Source of the DNA: Wolfiporia cocos
Taxonomy: Eukaryota; Basidiomycota; Agaricomycetes; Polyporales; Phaeolaceae
DNA length: 64,000 nucleotides
Assembly: GCA_029448655.1 (NCBI GenBank)
Contig: JACCLO010000010.1
Span: 62,001 to 126,000, forward strand
Direction of reading: 5' to 3'
Part shown: one piece after another, positions 31,723-44,236 of the stretch
Numbering within the stretch: position 1 is the stretch's first letter
Layout: every line of letters starts with the position of its first letter
Made by a program: the position numbers and the translations under genes
Notes under the pieces: generated by a model
Seen by the model: the letters and a program-made list of their open reading frames with translations, nothing else
The model's database searches: none
What the model was told of the DNA's origin: nothing

Positions 31723-34180
31723 GAGGGAAGCCCACGGTCTTACCCTCCGAGAAAGCAGCGCATGTAATTACCTCGTTCGAGAAGAATCGATCCCTCTTCA
31801 TCCCGGTAATCATGACGCTGGCAAAACCCATGAAGTGCAATGCACTAATCGACTCAGGAGCAATGTCAAACCTGATCCACAGCAGAGTGGTAGAAAAATA
31901 CAAGGTGCCCACGCAACCCTTGAAGAACCCGATCATCGTCAAGAATGTTGACGGAACAGAAAACAAAGACGGGCGAATAGACCGAGAAGCCACCATACTA
32001 CTACGATATCCGAAGACCCAGAAAACGCGAAAAGTCCGATTCCTGGTAGGATCAATCGGAACAGAGAATATGATTCTAGGGTATGGATGGTTAAAAGACG
32101 AAAACCCCACTATCGACTGGAAGGACCAAACAGTCGATGTACGATCAATACTAGGGGCAGAAGAAAAGAAACAGAAAGCCACGATCCGAATGGATACGGT
32201 GGAGATGGTAGTTGCCCCAGAAGGGAAAATTCCAACAAGGGGGACCCAAGAAGCTGCAGGGTATGACCTTTACGCCGCAGAAGAAACCGAGATTCCCGCC
32301 GGAGGATGGAAGCTCGTCTCCACAGGAGTAAAAATGAAGATCACAAAGGGATCATATGGAAGGCTGGCTGGACGATCAGGCAACACCCTCAGACACGGAT
32401 TAGTAGTACAAGCCGGAGTCATAGACTCGGACTACCGAGGAGACGTCGGAGCCATCGTCTTCAACTACTCAGACAAAGCACACAGAATTATCCCGGGCAT
32501 GCGAATAGCCCAGATAATTTTCGAACGGCACCTCGTCCCCGACATTATAGAGGTCGAAGACCTAGATGAAACAGAACGAGGGGAGAAAGGTTTGGATCCA
32601 CAGACCCGCCAGAAGAAACAGCGCAGCGGCTCTATACTCCCGAGGAGTACGAAGCGATCCGACGCTTTGCAAAAGATAACCCTAGGATCATAGGAAAGAA
32701 AGGGGAGATGCGAAAGAAGTTCCGAACAAAGATACAAATCATCAACGCTGTCAGGAAAGCGCTGACGAAATCTCAGGAATTCGCACAGAAAACCCCCGAA
32801 CCAGAGCGAACGATTGAGGAGATGGTCCCGAAACACTTACTGGACTTCGCCAAGGTGTTCAGCAAGGAGTCCGCAGCAACGTTCCCCCCATCGAGACCAT
32901 GGGACCACGCAATCGAATTAAAACCCGATTTTGTGCCGAAAGACTGCAAAGTCTATGCACTTTCGCCTAAGGAGCAACAAGCGCTGGACGAATTCCTAAA
33001 AGAAAACTTGGCCAAGGGATTCATAGTCCCTTCAAAATCCCCGATGGTGTCACCATTCTTTTTCGTCCCAAAGAAAGACAGCGGCCTACGACCCTGTCAA
33101 GATTATCGATGTCTGAACGAAGGGACGATAAAGAACGTCTATCCCTTGCCACTGATCTCAGAGCTCCTGGAAAAGCTAAAAGGAGCAAGGATCTTCACAA
33201 AAATGGACCTTAGAGTGGGATACAACAACGTGCGGATTAAGAAGGGAGACGAATGGAAAGCGGCCTTCAAAACAAACCGAGGGTTGTACGAGCCCACGGT
33301 TATGTTTTTCGGATTGTGCAATGCACCCGGGACCTTTCAGGCAATGATGAACGAAATCCTGAAAGAAGAAATCCTCGAAGGATGGGTGCTTGTTTATATG
33401 GACGACATCCTCATTTTCTCAGAAGACGAGAAAATACACAAGGAACGGGAACGGCGGATCCTTCAGAGATTGAGGGATAACCATCTCTTTGTGAAACCCA
33501 AAAAATGCGCCTTCGGTGTCGACAGAGTCGAATTCCTGGGACTAGTCATCACCCCAGGAAATATCCAGATGGACCCAGCGAAACTCAATGGGATTAAGGA
33601 GTGGCCGACTCCCCAAAACCTCAAAGAAGTCAGATCCTTCCTAGGATTTGCGAACTTCTATCGGAAATTTATTGATCACTACTCTACGCACGCCTGACCC
33701 TTGGTAGACCTCACAAAAACGGTCACAGGGACAGGGTTCCAATGGACGGAGAAAGAACAGAAAGCATTCGAATTCATGAAGAAAGCATTCACGACAGCAC
33801 CCGCACTAGGAACGCCAGACAAGGAGAAACCGTTCATCCTCGAAACAGACGCATCTCAGTTCGCCACAGGAGCAGCACTGAAACAGATAGATGAAACAGG
33901 GCGCAAACGGCCGGTGGGATATCTCTCACAATCCCTGACATCTACAGAATGAAACTATGAAATCTATGATCGCGAACTACTCGGAATAGTCCGAGCCTTA
34001 GAAGAATGGCGGCACCTATTAGAAGGAGCACCGCATCGGATCTTGATCCGAAGTGATCACCAGAACCTGACGTACTGGAGAAGCGCACAGCGCCTAAATC
34101 GGCGACAAGCGAGATGGCATCTATTCCTCTCGCAATTCGACCTGAAGTTACAACACGTCCCCGGAAGGAAACTAGTCATG
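31723..34180 (+). pseudogene. Pol of element F: protease, dUTPase, RT, RNase H (truncated)
   Basis: The pol frame is -1 relative to gag and overlaps its end; first ATG 31812. Aspartic protease with DSGA near 31852. A dUTPase domain lies between protease and RT (about 32215-32610): AGYDLYAA, GRLAGRSG, AGVIDSDYRGDV, GMRIAQII. A 1-nt loss near 32592 breaks motif 5, whose remainder is readable in the next frame, as is the linker to 32708. RT has YMDD near 33399; RNase H begins near 33844. TGA codons at 33695 and 33950 stand where related elements have Arg (CGA to TGA likely). The frame ends at the LTR G edge (34180); integrase is missing. Confidence 0.88.
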
Positions 34181-35854
34181 TGTTACGGTTATTTTGATTT
34201 TTCGAATATCGACAGAACTCACCACTGGGCAAATACGATACAGGGACTTGTTGCACAACCAACTCCCCTGGCTACTCGTGACTCTACTGGGCGCATCCCC
34301 AGTTGTACTAGTCTATAGGGCGCGTTTCATCTTTGGCAGATTGACACAGACTAGACTGTGGGACTCACACTATAACCTTGTAGGCGACTTGAAGGAGTTG
34401 CAGAAGGTTGGTGAAGAGACTAGTGGGCGCAAGCAGAGATGATATGTGACTGTGCGAATGCAGAGAACAAATCTAAGGCTTATCCGCAGTGATAGCCCTA
34501 CTTATATACATGCTTTGTTTGGTTACCGGTAAGGGAGCCAAACATGAAGGTGGTCTGTGCGCAGACATAACTAATATGGTTAAGTCGTAAACTACAATAG
34601 ACCATGTGCGCCGGTAATGGCCGCACCAGTAAGATCGTTTGTTTGGACCGTAGGTCCAGGTTGTGGAAGTGGCTGTAGCTACGTTAGTAAGCCATGCATG
34701 TGATTCTTATATACCGGTATCGGGATATGAGTAATCGTAAGGGCATTGGCATGTGATAACGAGCGGGCCGCTTATCCAATTGTACTGACATAGCCCGGTA
34801 TCGGGATATGAGTAAGGCGCGTGACACCGGAGGTTAGTCCGCTGAGTCATTGACGCGTACGGGCGTATTATGTACGTGTTGTTATGACAGGTTGACGTAT
34901 ACCGCGTTGTGTACGTGTTGTTTGGTTGCGTGTACGTGTAGACGGGCGCTTAGCAGCGTAAATGTCTACAAGGTCGTAGAAATACCAGATAAATAGGTAA
35001 AAATACGGGAAAAATAGTGGCATGTCCCAAATCTGTGACACAGATCCAACTCTGCCACCATTTCATGTTCATCGTTTGTTAGCTGATAGATGGCGTTCAA
35101 CCGCCATCATTCCTATCTATTGTCTCAGGTATATCACTACATACCTATCAAACGTTTGGTACTATAGCGTAGATAGTATCGGTGGCATCTGGGACGGACT
35201 TGACCCCTGAAACCCAACGTAGTATATAAACTAATGTACCTACTGTCGAGGCTCTTCAGCTCGACCTTGTTGTATAAACAAGAAGTCTTATACTCGTTCT
35301 CAAACGTAGGAAACTACGCTCAGTATTTCTCACTCGAGCAACCGAACGACTAAGTCCTCGAAGTGCACACTGACTTCTCGGACTTAGGCGAGTCTTATAT
35401 TCTATTCGACTCGCATTTGAACAGATTATATCCTCTAACGCGTATTGGATATTAACCGATCTCCTAAGGACTTCACTTAGGACCCGAAGGCATCTAACGA
35501 GTATTTGCCTTGCATACGGCGACGTGCCTACATGCAGAAGAAAGATCTATATTCGTGACTCGAATATACGAACGGGTATTCGACCCGTAACAGCGCCCTA
35601 ATGAAGCATGGGAATTTGAACTACACATATAGTGTGTCCCGCCTATAACAGCTGAGCTGTTATAGTGGCCATTTTGGCTAAGGGGTATTGTATCGCAAGA
35701 CTGACCGGGCCCTCTGGGCTACCCTATATCCTCGCGCTAGCCTGTGGCTCCCCTCTGGCAGTATCGTACGCGACGTCAGCAGGACCATACCCCGTGTTAG
35801 CCAACGGTGCTGGTATGCCTCAATAGGCCGCAGACCCAGAGTGAGTCTGTGTCA
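34181..35854 (+). repeat. LTR-like unit, family G, split by a solo LTR
   Basis: Starts TGTTACGG at 34181 inside F RNase H and ends GAGTCTGTGTCA at 35854; about 975 bp without the nested LTR (34342-35040). TATATAAAC at 35223, then hairpin GTCGAG/CTCGAC (35245-35265). Flanks TCATG and GTATC do not match, and the right flank is LTR A, so this is not a simple solo LTR. Confidence 0.55.
34342..35040 (-). repeat. Solo LTR, family C/D
   Basis: 699 bp, minus orientation, target duplication CAGAT (34337-34341, 35041-35045). Diverged relative of the C and D LTRs. Confidence 0.92.
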
Positions 35855-36053
35855 GTATCACTAGTCTTACCTACGGTGTTATGGGTCTTACCCTTCATGT
35901 ATATAAGCTGGCCTCTGAGTACGTTGTAGACTCAGAATAGTTCTCCTCGACAATCGACTAGTTGCTCTTAACAACTGCTTGACTCTTACACCTCACCTTT
36001 ATCGACACTGCCCCTCAACACTTATATTTCAGTCTTAGTGAGTGTCTGCGTCA
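35855..36053 (+). repeat. 3' part of a family A LTR
   Basis: Begins GTATCACTAG, matching family A from about 9201 onward, and ends TCTGCGTCA. The 5' part is absent here; the matching 5' part, ending at the same GTATC, is at 37156-37566 in the opposite orientation. Confidence 0.8.
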
Positions 36054-36249
36054 CAAGGAGCACTACCTTGGTGGACAGTGGCATATTAGCTGGCCTTGAT
36101 TCATCTGGGAACTCCACCAAAAGTTTGACAGCCCTGACCTGGAAAAGAAGGCAGCAGTAGCAGCAGAAAAACTGACAATGCAGGCTGGGTGTGTCACAGA
36201 TACCACCGGCAGTCCCAGACCAGCACTCTATGGGGACACACATCCAACA
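36054..36249 (-). other. Possible gene fragment with an intron-like segment
   Basis: About 196 bp not similar to the LTRs around it. On the minus strand a CT-rich run ending in CCAG precedes a frame reading VKLLVEFPDESRPANM, so an exon fragment is possible. It may be the insertion target of element E, now moved by an inversion. Not recognised. Confidence 0.25.
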
Positions 36250-36800
36250 TGTCACAAGAAAGTATGTATCCCTTTTTCCTCGTTCTATACCACATACATG
36301 GACTCCTACGATATGGGCTAGGGCCCCTTACATATGCCCTTAAGGCTGGTAGCCACCCAGCACATCCATTACTGGGCGCCACTGTATGTCTAGTTGCGTC
36401 GCCACCAGGTACATGACCACGACGCGTAGGCAGGTGACCGCGTAGGCGGCGCCTGGCTATATAGTATATCCTGCTAGGCCCATATGGCCTAGCATATATT
36501 GTTGCTATGGGCCAGGCTTGATGCCAGGCCCTTGCATAGTCCCTGCGCCAGTCCCCCGACGACGCACAGACCTTTACGTTAGGGCCGGTAGATAGTTAGT
36601 AGATACTGTGCCCCTCATGTATATAATGACCCACCTGAGGACTTGTACCTCAGAATGTAGATTCTTCGCTAGGGGCTTAGGCCCCAGGCTCGACTACCTT
36701 CTGAGTGCCTCCCTCCTGCTCCGTCTATCTCGACTGAGCTACCATATACACTCTACGCTAGGGAGTTCCCCTCATCTAGGACGAGTCAACGCCAAGGCTT
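36250..36800 (+). repeat. LTR family P, 3'-truncated
   Basis: Starts TGTCACAAGAAAG; contains CGCACAGACC/TTAGGG (36563-36583), CATGTATATAATG (36617), hairpin CTGAGG/CCTCAG (36635-36653) and GGGGCTTAGGCCCC. The 3' end merges with the end of the minus LTR X; the exact junction is uncertain. Confidence 0.6.
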
Positions 36801-37155
36801 GGGGTTTAGAGGACAGAGGCCAGCGAAGGTATCTGTTGCTACGCTGAGGCACGCAGAGGAGAGGTGTTGTAAGAGGGACACGCCCCAACGCTACAATAAC
36901 TGTTCTGAGGCTAATCCTCAGAACGCAACAGACTATATACATGATTGGCAACACTGCCGCTAAGCCTACCCTAAAGGAGGCCCTACCGCTACGCGCCTGA
37001 CTTACTAAACGCTGGTAGATAAGATAGCCGCTGTGTACATGTACTAATCTATAAGTCAGGTGACCATAGGGGAGATCATGTGATAGGGGAACGTAGATAC
37101 GTGAGTTCAACCCCGGCGTATGGCAATATAGAGTCACGTAATGGAAACCGTGACA
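36801..37155 (-). repeat. LTR family X, 3'-truncated
   Basis: Sense start TGTCACGGTTTCC at 37155, next to pentamer GATAC (sense GTATC). Sense TTTAGGG near 36970, TATA near 36938, hairpin GTTCTGAGG/CCTCAGAAC near 36903-36925. Its 3' end is lost near 36800. Confidence 0.6.
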
Positions 37156-37566
37156 GATACTGCAGGGCGTAGGGTTATGTACCGGTAATGGTACGACCCG
37201 AAGCTTGTGATAGTTCCAAAGGTCGCTGACTGAGCATAAGGCTACAGCATGTGACGTGAATTAGCCCGCTGACTGAGCGTGAGCCAGCGGCAGGTGATGC
37301 GAGTCACTAGAAAGCCATGTGACGTGTGGCAACGTATGTTGTGAACTCTTTGTAGGGTCACGTGCAGGAAAGATAAGATAGGTCTACAGATTAAGACGAG
37401 GCGCCGTGATAGGCGCTGAGCTAACGTGCACAAGAGATAATATAAGAGTTATCTACGAGAGTGAGATAAGGGTGAGACATAACGTGATACGGAAAGCGAG
37501 TAGAACGAGCTGTAGAAAATCAGAGAAAATAGGGAAAAATAGGGAAAAATAAGAGAAACCGTGACA
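37156..37566 (-). repeat. 3' LTR of E (family A), split
   Basis: Sense TGTCACGGTTTCTC at 37566 to GTATC at 37156, then interrupted by LTR X. The remainder is probably the inverted piece at 35855-36053. Confidence 0.8.
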
Positions 37567-37600
37567 TTACCCCCTCCTCAAAATTCAGCGTCCCGATGAA
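37567..37600 (-). promoter_or_regulatory. Polypurine tract and stem-loop of E
   Basis: Sense stem TTCA/TGAA plus inner C-G around GGGAC (37584-37600), then a GAGGAGGGGG tract next to the LTR. Confidence 0.6.
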
Positions 37601-37647
37601 GCAGCTAAAAATGCTAGAGCCCACTAAAGGGTTAGACTTTGCTTGCG

Positions 37648-40600
37648 CTACTTGCCTGTGCTGCCAAAACCCTTTGTACCTCGTTGACCTTGTTGACCGT
37701 GTAAGAGATTGTAGGCGGTAGGTGACGAGACATGTTCGTCAGGATAGTACATCCGATGAACTAGTAGCTGGGCTACTTTGTCTTTCGCCTTAACTTCGTA
37801 TTGGGTTGATCCAAGGTTATGGATCATGACTTTGACTTCTCCTCTATAGTCCCAGTCAATCACCCCTCCGAGTACGATTAGGCTTTGCTTCGCCATGCTA
37901 GACCGTGTTGCCAGTTGTCCGTAATGCCCGTAAGGGAACAGAACTTGAAGTCCTGTTGAGATTGTGGCGGTTTGGCCGGGTTGGATTGTTAGTCCTTCCA
38001 TAGCATAAATATCGTATCCAGCGGAGTGTGGGGTCCCTTTTATGGGATAGAGTGGAGCCGTGTCCTTGTCACCGAATGGTACGGCAAATTCATCATTGAA
38101 GACAATGTTGTCTTCTACAAAGTTTCTGAATGGATCTCTTTTCAGCCATCGGCTGGTGGGTTTGACTGGTCTCTCCTGATCGGAGTCGTAACCCTCGGAC
38201 TCATCTTCGTTGTTGTCCGAGTGCATGGGCCAGTCATCGGGCCAGAGGTAATGATCTCCCACTTTCCAGTTAGGATCATCGTCAGGTTCAGCAACAGCAA
38301 TGGTTCGGTGTGCCAAGAGGTGGTTTGTCTGAGCATTGAAGAACTGGGCTTTGTATTCGTCCAGTACTTCCTTAGAGTGCTCAAGGTTTTCTTCGGGTTC
38401 CCATGTATCATCCTTGGACGTAGTGTCCGACCATCGGACGAGGTACTCGAGTTTCCCTCTTCGTTTCCGGTGGTTAAGGATTTCTGATACCTCCCATTCT
38501 CTGTCGTCGTCTTCCTATAGTTCAGGGGACGGCGACCGATCTTCAGTTTGGACGTATGGTACCAGCTTGGATGCATGGAATACAGGATGGTATTGACGAT
38601 ATTGTGACCCCATTGTTAATCTAAAGGTCACCGGCGATAAGACTTCTGCAATCTTGAAAGGGCCGATATATCGTGGGGCCAGACTCTTTTCAGATGTCTG
38701 GTAATCCTTAGTACTAACTAGTACTTTATCACCAACGCGTAGATCGAGTTGTTTGTGTCCTCGATCGCTGTACCATTTCCATCGTTTGGAAGCTACTAAC
38801 ATAGCGGCTTTCGCTTCCTGTTGTGCTTTCCATCGTTCGTGTGCAATGTCGTTTAAGTCAGGATTGACTGTGCAAGGGAGTTCCTGATTGCTTGGGCCAG
38901 CAAGGGGATGTCTACCTAGTTCGACAAAGAAGGGCGAGTGCCTGGTAGTTTCCGACGCTACGTTGTTGTAAGCAAACTCTGCCGTAGGCAAGAGTCTACT
39001 CCAATTGTCTTTTCTATACGAATTGACGTAGCAGCAAAGGTACTGTTCCAGGTTTTGATTAACCCTCTCTGTCTGTCCATCGGTCTGTGGGTGATAAGCT
39101 GTTGACATCGAATGTTCGATATTGAGGAATTGACAGAATTCCTTGAACAGCTTTGACGCGAATTGGACGCCTCTATCGCTAATGATCTGATGAGGCAGGC
39201 CGTGTAACGGGTAAACCCGTGTTTACAAGATGTCGGCCAGATCCTTTGTTCCGAACTTGGAACTGATCGGATAGAAGTGCGCCCTCTTCGTTAGTCGGTC
39301 CACTACAACCATAATGGAATCGTAAGTCTTCTTGTTGTCGATAGACTTTGGTAGATACATGATGAAGTCTATTGTAATGAATTCCCATGGCTGGGTCGGT
39401 ACGGGGTTAGGTTTAAGTAACCCGTACGGCTTCTCAGGTCGACTCTTCATCTTTTGACAGATGTCGCATTCCTGTACGTACTTCTTAACGAACGTTGATA
39501 TGCCTGGCCACCAGAAGTTACAAGTTACTAGTTCGTAGGTCTTCCAGCGTCCGAAGTGACCAGCAGTGATGTGGTCATGGTGTGCGGCTACTACGCGTCG
39601 GCGTGTCTGCTCGACATTAGGGACATAGACCTTTCCCTTGTGTAGTAGTAAGCCGTTCTCGTAGTTCCAGTCTTGGAGCTCTTTCTTGAATTCCCTTGGT
39701 CCCGATGAGAGAAGGGATTGATAGGACGAATTTAGCTTGTCGTCTTGTAATGCTAAGCGGATAGCCTCGAGTAAGGACTGATTAGAGTCTTCGGCCATAG
39801 ACGTAGTTTCGTCAGAAGAGGTTTCCAGGGCCCGAATGGCGAATTCGGTCGCGAAAAATTCCGGTTTAAGGAGGATTTTATCCCTGTTGTCGAGTTCCAC
39901 CCCCTCTTCATGATCTGGCCTCCTGGACAGAGGATCCGCGGTAAGCATTGTCTTTCCGGGCTTGTGATACAACTTGAAGTTGAATCGAGTTAGGTATAAT
40001 GCCCAACGTGCCTGTCGTCTGGTAAGCTTTTGCGCCGTCTTGAAGTATGTAAGATTGGCGTGATCTGTCCAAACTTCGAATACCTTGGGGTGCCCCTCGA
40101 GATAATGACGCCATTCTTCGAGTAAACGAATAATAGCAAGGAGTTCCTTGTCATATATCTCGTAGTTGCGTTCGGCTTCAGTCATAGACTTGCTATAGTA
40201 AGCAACGGGGTGGTATAAACCATCCTTAGGGTCTAATTGTGAAAGCACTGAGCCGGTCGCAAAATCGGAGGCATCGGACTCGATCCTGAAAGGCAAGTCT
40301 TGGTCTGGTATTCTAAGAATTGGCGCAGACGTAAAGGCCTTTTTCAGGTCCTCAAACGCCTGTTGCTCCTTCTCGCCCCAAGCCCATTTCTGGTTCTTGC
40401 GGGTGAGCTGTGTGAGTGGTTTGGCCTGATAGGAAAAGTCCCTAATGAATCGCCTATAGAAATTGGCGAAGCCTAAGAAGGCTTGGACTTCCTTAACCTT
40501 GGTTGGTTGAGGCCAATCAAGAACCCCTTCGTACTTCTTCGGGTCCATCGCGACGGAGTTATGGGAGATAATCATCCCCAAATACTCGATGGACTTTTGT

Positions 40601-42006
40601 TCGAAAAAGCATTTCTCGGGTTTCGCATAGAGGTCAGAATCCTGAAGTCGCTGCAATACGGCTTTGACTAGTTTCCGATGCTCTTTGAGGTCGTTTCCGA
40701 AAATCAGAATATCGTCTAGGTAAACGATAACCTTTCCCGACTGAATGAAGTCGGAAAGGACGCTATTCATCATCGCTTGGAATGTGCCTGGCGCGTTACA
40801 AAAGCCAAAGTACATAACAGTTGCTTCGTACAGCCCTCTGTGGGTAATGAAGGCTGTCTTCCACTCGTCCCCTTCCTTTATCCACACGTTGTTGTACCCC
40901 CAACGGACGTCGATCTTGGTGAAGATTGATGCGGATGCGAGCTGATCTATCAACTCGGATATACGAGGAATGGGATATTTGTTCTGTACTGTAATTTCGT
41001 TTAGCTTTCGATAGTCGACTACCATGCGCAGTGACCCGTCCTTCTTTGCTACAAAGACAACAGGTGATGCTATCGGCAATTTGGATTCTTGGATGTAACC
41101 TTTGCGAAGTTCTTCATCAATCCACTCGTCCAAGGAGTTTTGCTGAAGCTTAGACATTGGGTAACGTTTTACGGGCTTCAGCAGTGTTGCGCCTTCGACA
41201 AAGTTGATGGCGTGGTCATAGTCCTTGCGGACAGGCATCCGCTCTGACGCCTTGTGACTGAACACTGTCGGACCAAACTCATGATACTCTTTAGGGACTA
41301 ACGATCTCCACTTTTCAGTTGAAGACGAGTCTAAGGATTCATCATCCTTTTCGAGTATTTCTGCTACAAGTTGAGCAAGAGTTTTGTTGTCTTTGTCTTC
41401 TAGCTGTGATAGCCAGTTAACGAAGGGATTGTCGGAATCTCCTTCTCCTAGTGTGTCCAAAGGGAGATCCCATATACTGACCACTTTGTCAGGGAGTTCA
41501 TCTGCCTCCTCCTCCGACGGTTTGGCGGGCCTTTGCCTTTTAGCAGCATGTATACATTTTCCTTCTTTTGTACACCGGTCATAAGATATCGTTCCCTTAC
41601 CCCAATCAAAGTGCGGGTTATGACGTGTGAACCATTCGTACCCTAGGATAAGATCTTGTCCACTAAGTTTAGTTACAGCGAGACCGATAGTCTCCTTATG
41701 AATGCCGTGGACCATGAAGGCCTTAACTAAAGTGTCGATCTTTCCCGCTTTGTTGTAGGTGCCGTCCGCATTATGTACGTTAATGACGGGACGAAGCGGT
41801 TGGGTTAACAGGTTATTGGCGGTGACAAAGTCGGAATTAATGACGCTGATTTGAGCACCACTATCTACAAGCGCTATAGCCTGTACTTTCTTTCCATATA
41901 CCCAGAGATCCACGCTAATCTTGAAGGATGTAGCAGGGTCGCGCGATTGATTGTGATAAATAGTATTGATCTCTGCAGTGGGTATAATACAACTACGCTC
42001 GGTCAT
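37648..42006 (-). pseudogene. Pol of element E with C-terminal chromodomain and dUTPase
   Basis: Likely ATG at 42006; the frame is -1 relative to gag. Protease (VDSGA near 41865), RT with YLDD near 40725, RNase H (ESDASDFATGSVL near 40285), integrase HHCC near 39580-39450 and core (SDRGVQF near 39180, QTER near 39075), chromodomain (EWEVSEILNHR near 38490), dUTPase 38070-37650 with SAGYDIYA, TRSSMA, GVIDWDYRGEV, KDKVAQLL and KGFGSTGK. Lesions: in-frame TAA near 39224, TAG at 38515, and a frameshift near 38330. Otherwise the domain order matches C. Not functional. Confidence 0.9.
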
Positions 42007-42023
42007 CGTACATGGACAGGCCG

Positions 42024-43622
42024 TCACATACGATCATAGTAAAAATCCGAAGTATATTTTTTCTTTAAGAGCCGCTTCGGCGGCTCCGAGAGGGTGGACT
42101 GGTGAACGATAACACCAGTTGTGTCGGGGACGGTATCCTTGTCGGCGTCCGAGTCCGTGCCCGCGACCTCCTCGATATGTGCGTGGGTGAGCGTTCCCAC
42201 GGTGGATGTGGTGGCGCTCTGCCCCTCGTCATTGTCCTCCTCATCCGTCTCATATCTCTCAATGATCCGGACGAAGCGGCGCTTTTTGCCGTCGTTAGCA
42301 GGTGCCGGTCTGCTCGACGTTGTCGATGTGTTTGATGATGACCCGGTTGTCGTCTTGGGCGCGGACGGGGCGGTTCCCTTCGGCTGATCCTTCCACTTGC
42401 AGTCGTTCCAACCGGTGGTACAGCTGTCACGTCTGCACTGGGCGCATTTGTGGGGTGGCGAGACAAGAATCCTCTTGCCGTCTTTGAGGACGCGCCACGA
42501 TGTGTCGGATCTAGCGTTGTCGGGCAACTTCCCTGCCTTTGCCTTGGTGTCCCCACCGCTGGCGGTCTTTGCAGATCCGTTGGTTTGGGACGTAGTGATA
42601 GTGGCGGCCTTCTTGCCGCCCGAGCTTCCCTCCACCTTCTTCGTCTCCTTCTTCCCGTCTTCGAAGATACTCCCGGTAATAGCGTCAGGGTACGTGTCCT
42701 TGTAGAACTCGATTGCCATATCGAGATACTTTTCCCACTCGGTGGGGGCGGGGTGCTTGATGATCTTCAGCATTGAGAAGCCGTCGCGTACCTTTTCGGG
42801 TAACGCGTCCTTCAGCTCCTCCAGCACCGTCGAGTTCTCGGACTTCGCCGCTTTGACAAGTTGGCGAAGTCTCTCCGCGTACGTGAAGAAGTTGGCTTTC
42901 GCCTTCTTCTTCCCCTCGTTGCCGAAATACCCTTTGATCTCCTTACGGGCCACCTCCTGGTCCGTCTTCTTCCCGTAGACGCGCTCCATGTCGTCCTCAA
43001 ACTCCTTCCACGTTCCTAGGGACTTCGTTACGTCTACCGAATCCCTAATCCTCTTTTCCTGGTATTGGAACGCCGACCCTGATAGACGCTGCAGGGCTTC
43101 GACGATCTGCTCCCGCTCCTGATTTTAGCTACCAAGAAGTACATGATGCACTTCTGGAGCCATTCCTTCACTGGGATCTTAGATCCATCCCCGGTAAAGG
43201 TCGGTGGGGGCGTCGCCTTGGGGCGAAGAGGTGCTACTCCGGTCGGAGCAGCGGTGGCGGTGGAAGCGGAGGCAGCTACCGTTGTGGCAGCGGCCTCGAG
43301 TTTGGCGAGGCGATCGGCAAGATCGCGCGTGGTCGTGGACTCCAATTTACGAAGTCTGGTGAGGGCGGCGTCAAGGTTGTCGCGGGTCGATTGGACCCGA
43401 TTTTCCGATGCTGCCAGGCACGCCTCCAGCAGTCTCGTGTACTGGCGGTGCTCGTCTGCCCTGTGAAGGACGAGACGCAGCCTGGAGTTGAGAGCAAAGC
43501 GGAATTGACAAAGTTCCTCGTCGGTGTACCTCGCTGCAACGTTCGCGTTCTCGCTCATGAAGTTTAGACACATTTGGAATGTCTGTCGAAGAGCGGCGTG
43601 CTCTTCTTCGGGAATGGTGTTG
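42024..43622 (-). pseudogene. Gag of element E, truncated and frameshifted
   Basis: Open from the D insertion point; an ATG at 43558 (MSENANVAARY) is a plausible start or internal Met. Coiled-coil region, then an Ala/Thr-rich linker (43290-43230), a capsid-like domain (EWLQKCIMYF to LPEKVRDGFSML), broken by a frameshift near 43120, then a Lys/Ser/Thr-rich tail with a Cys-rich segment (CAQCRRDSC...WNDCKW near 42430) in place of a classical CCHC. Stop at 42024, adjacent to pol. Confidence 0.8.
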
Positions 43623-44236
43623 TGACACAGACTAGACTGTGGGACTCACACTATAACCTTATAAGCGACTTTGAAGGAGTTGCTGGAGGTTGGTGAGGAG
43701 ACTAGTGGGCGCAAGCAGAGATGTTATGTGACTGTGCGAATGCAGAGAACAAATCTAAGGCTTATCGTAGCGATAGCCCTACTTATATACATGCGTTGTT
43801 TGGTTACCAGTAAGGGAGCCAAACATTAAGACGGTCTGTGCGCAGACATAACTAATACAGCTAAGTCGTAAACTACAGTAGACCATGTGCGCCGGTAATG
43901 GCCGCACCAGTAAGAAACAGTGTTTGGACCGTGGGTCCATGTTGTGGAAGTGGCGTTGCTACGTTAGTAAGCCATGCTCGTGATAACTATATACCGGTAT
44001 CGGGATATGAGTAATACTAAGGGCATTGGCATGTGATAACGAGCGGGCCGCTTATCTACTTGTACTGACATAGCCCGGTATCGGGATATGAGTAAGGCGC
44101 GTGACACCGGAGGTTAGTCCGCTGAGTCATTGACGCGTATGAACGTATTATGTACGTGTTGTTATGACAGGTGGACGTATACCGCGTTGTGTACGTGTTG
44201 TTTGGTTGCGTGTACGTGTAGACGGGCGCTTAGCAG
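43623..44236 (-). repeat. 3' LTR of element D, left part
   Basis: Sense 3' portion of the D LTR, TGACACAG on the + strand at 43623. It is cut at 44236 by element C, and the rest follows at 54234-54317. Together about 698 bp, similar to the 5' LTR starting at 63545. Confidence 0.92.

Larger units (their letters stand above)
37156..43622 (-). mobile_element. Ty3/gypsy element E, decayed, 5' end outside
   Basis: Minus strand: gag from 43622, pol, polypurine tract, and the 5' part of a family A 3' LTR (37156-37566). D is inserted in the gag N terminus at 43622, so the E leader and 5' LTR lie beyond the window. Several stops and frameshifts make it inactive. Confidence 0.85.

Noticed and set aside
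36054..36249. KDZ-type DNA transposase fragment
   Set aside because: A weak impression only; no diagnostic motif can be read in under 200 bp.
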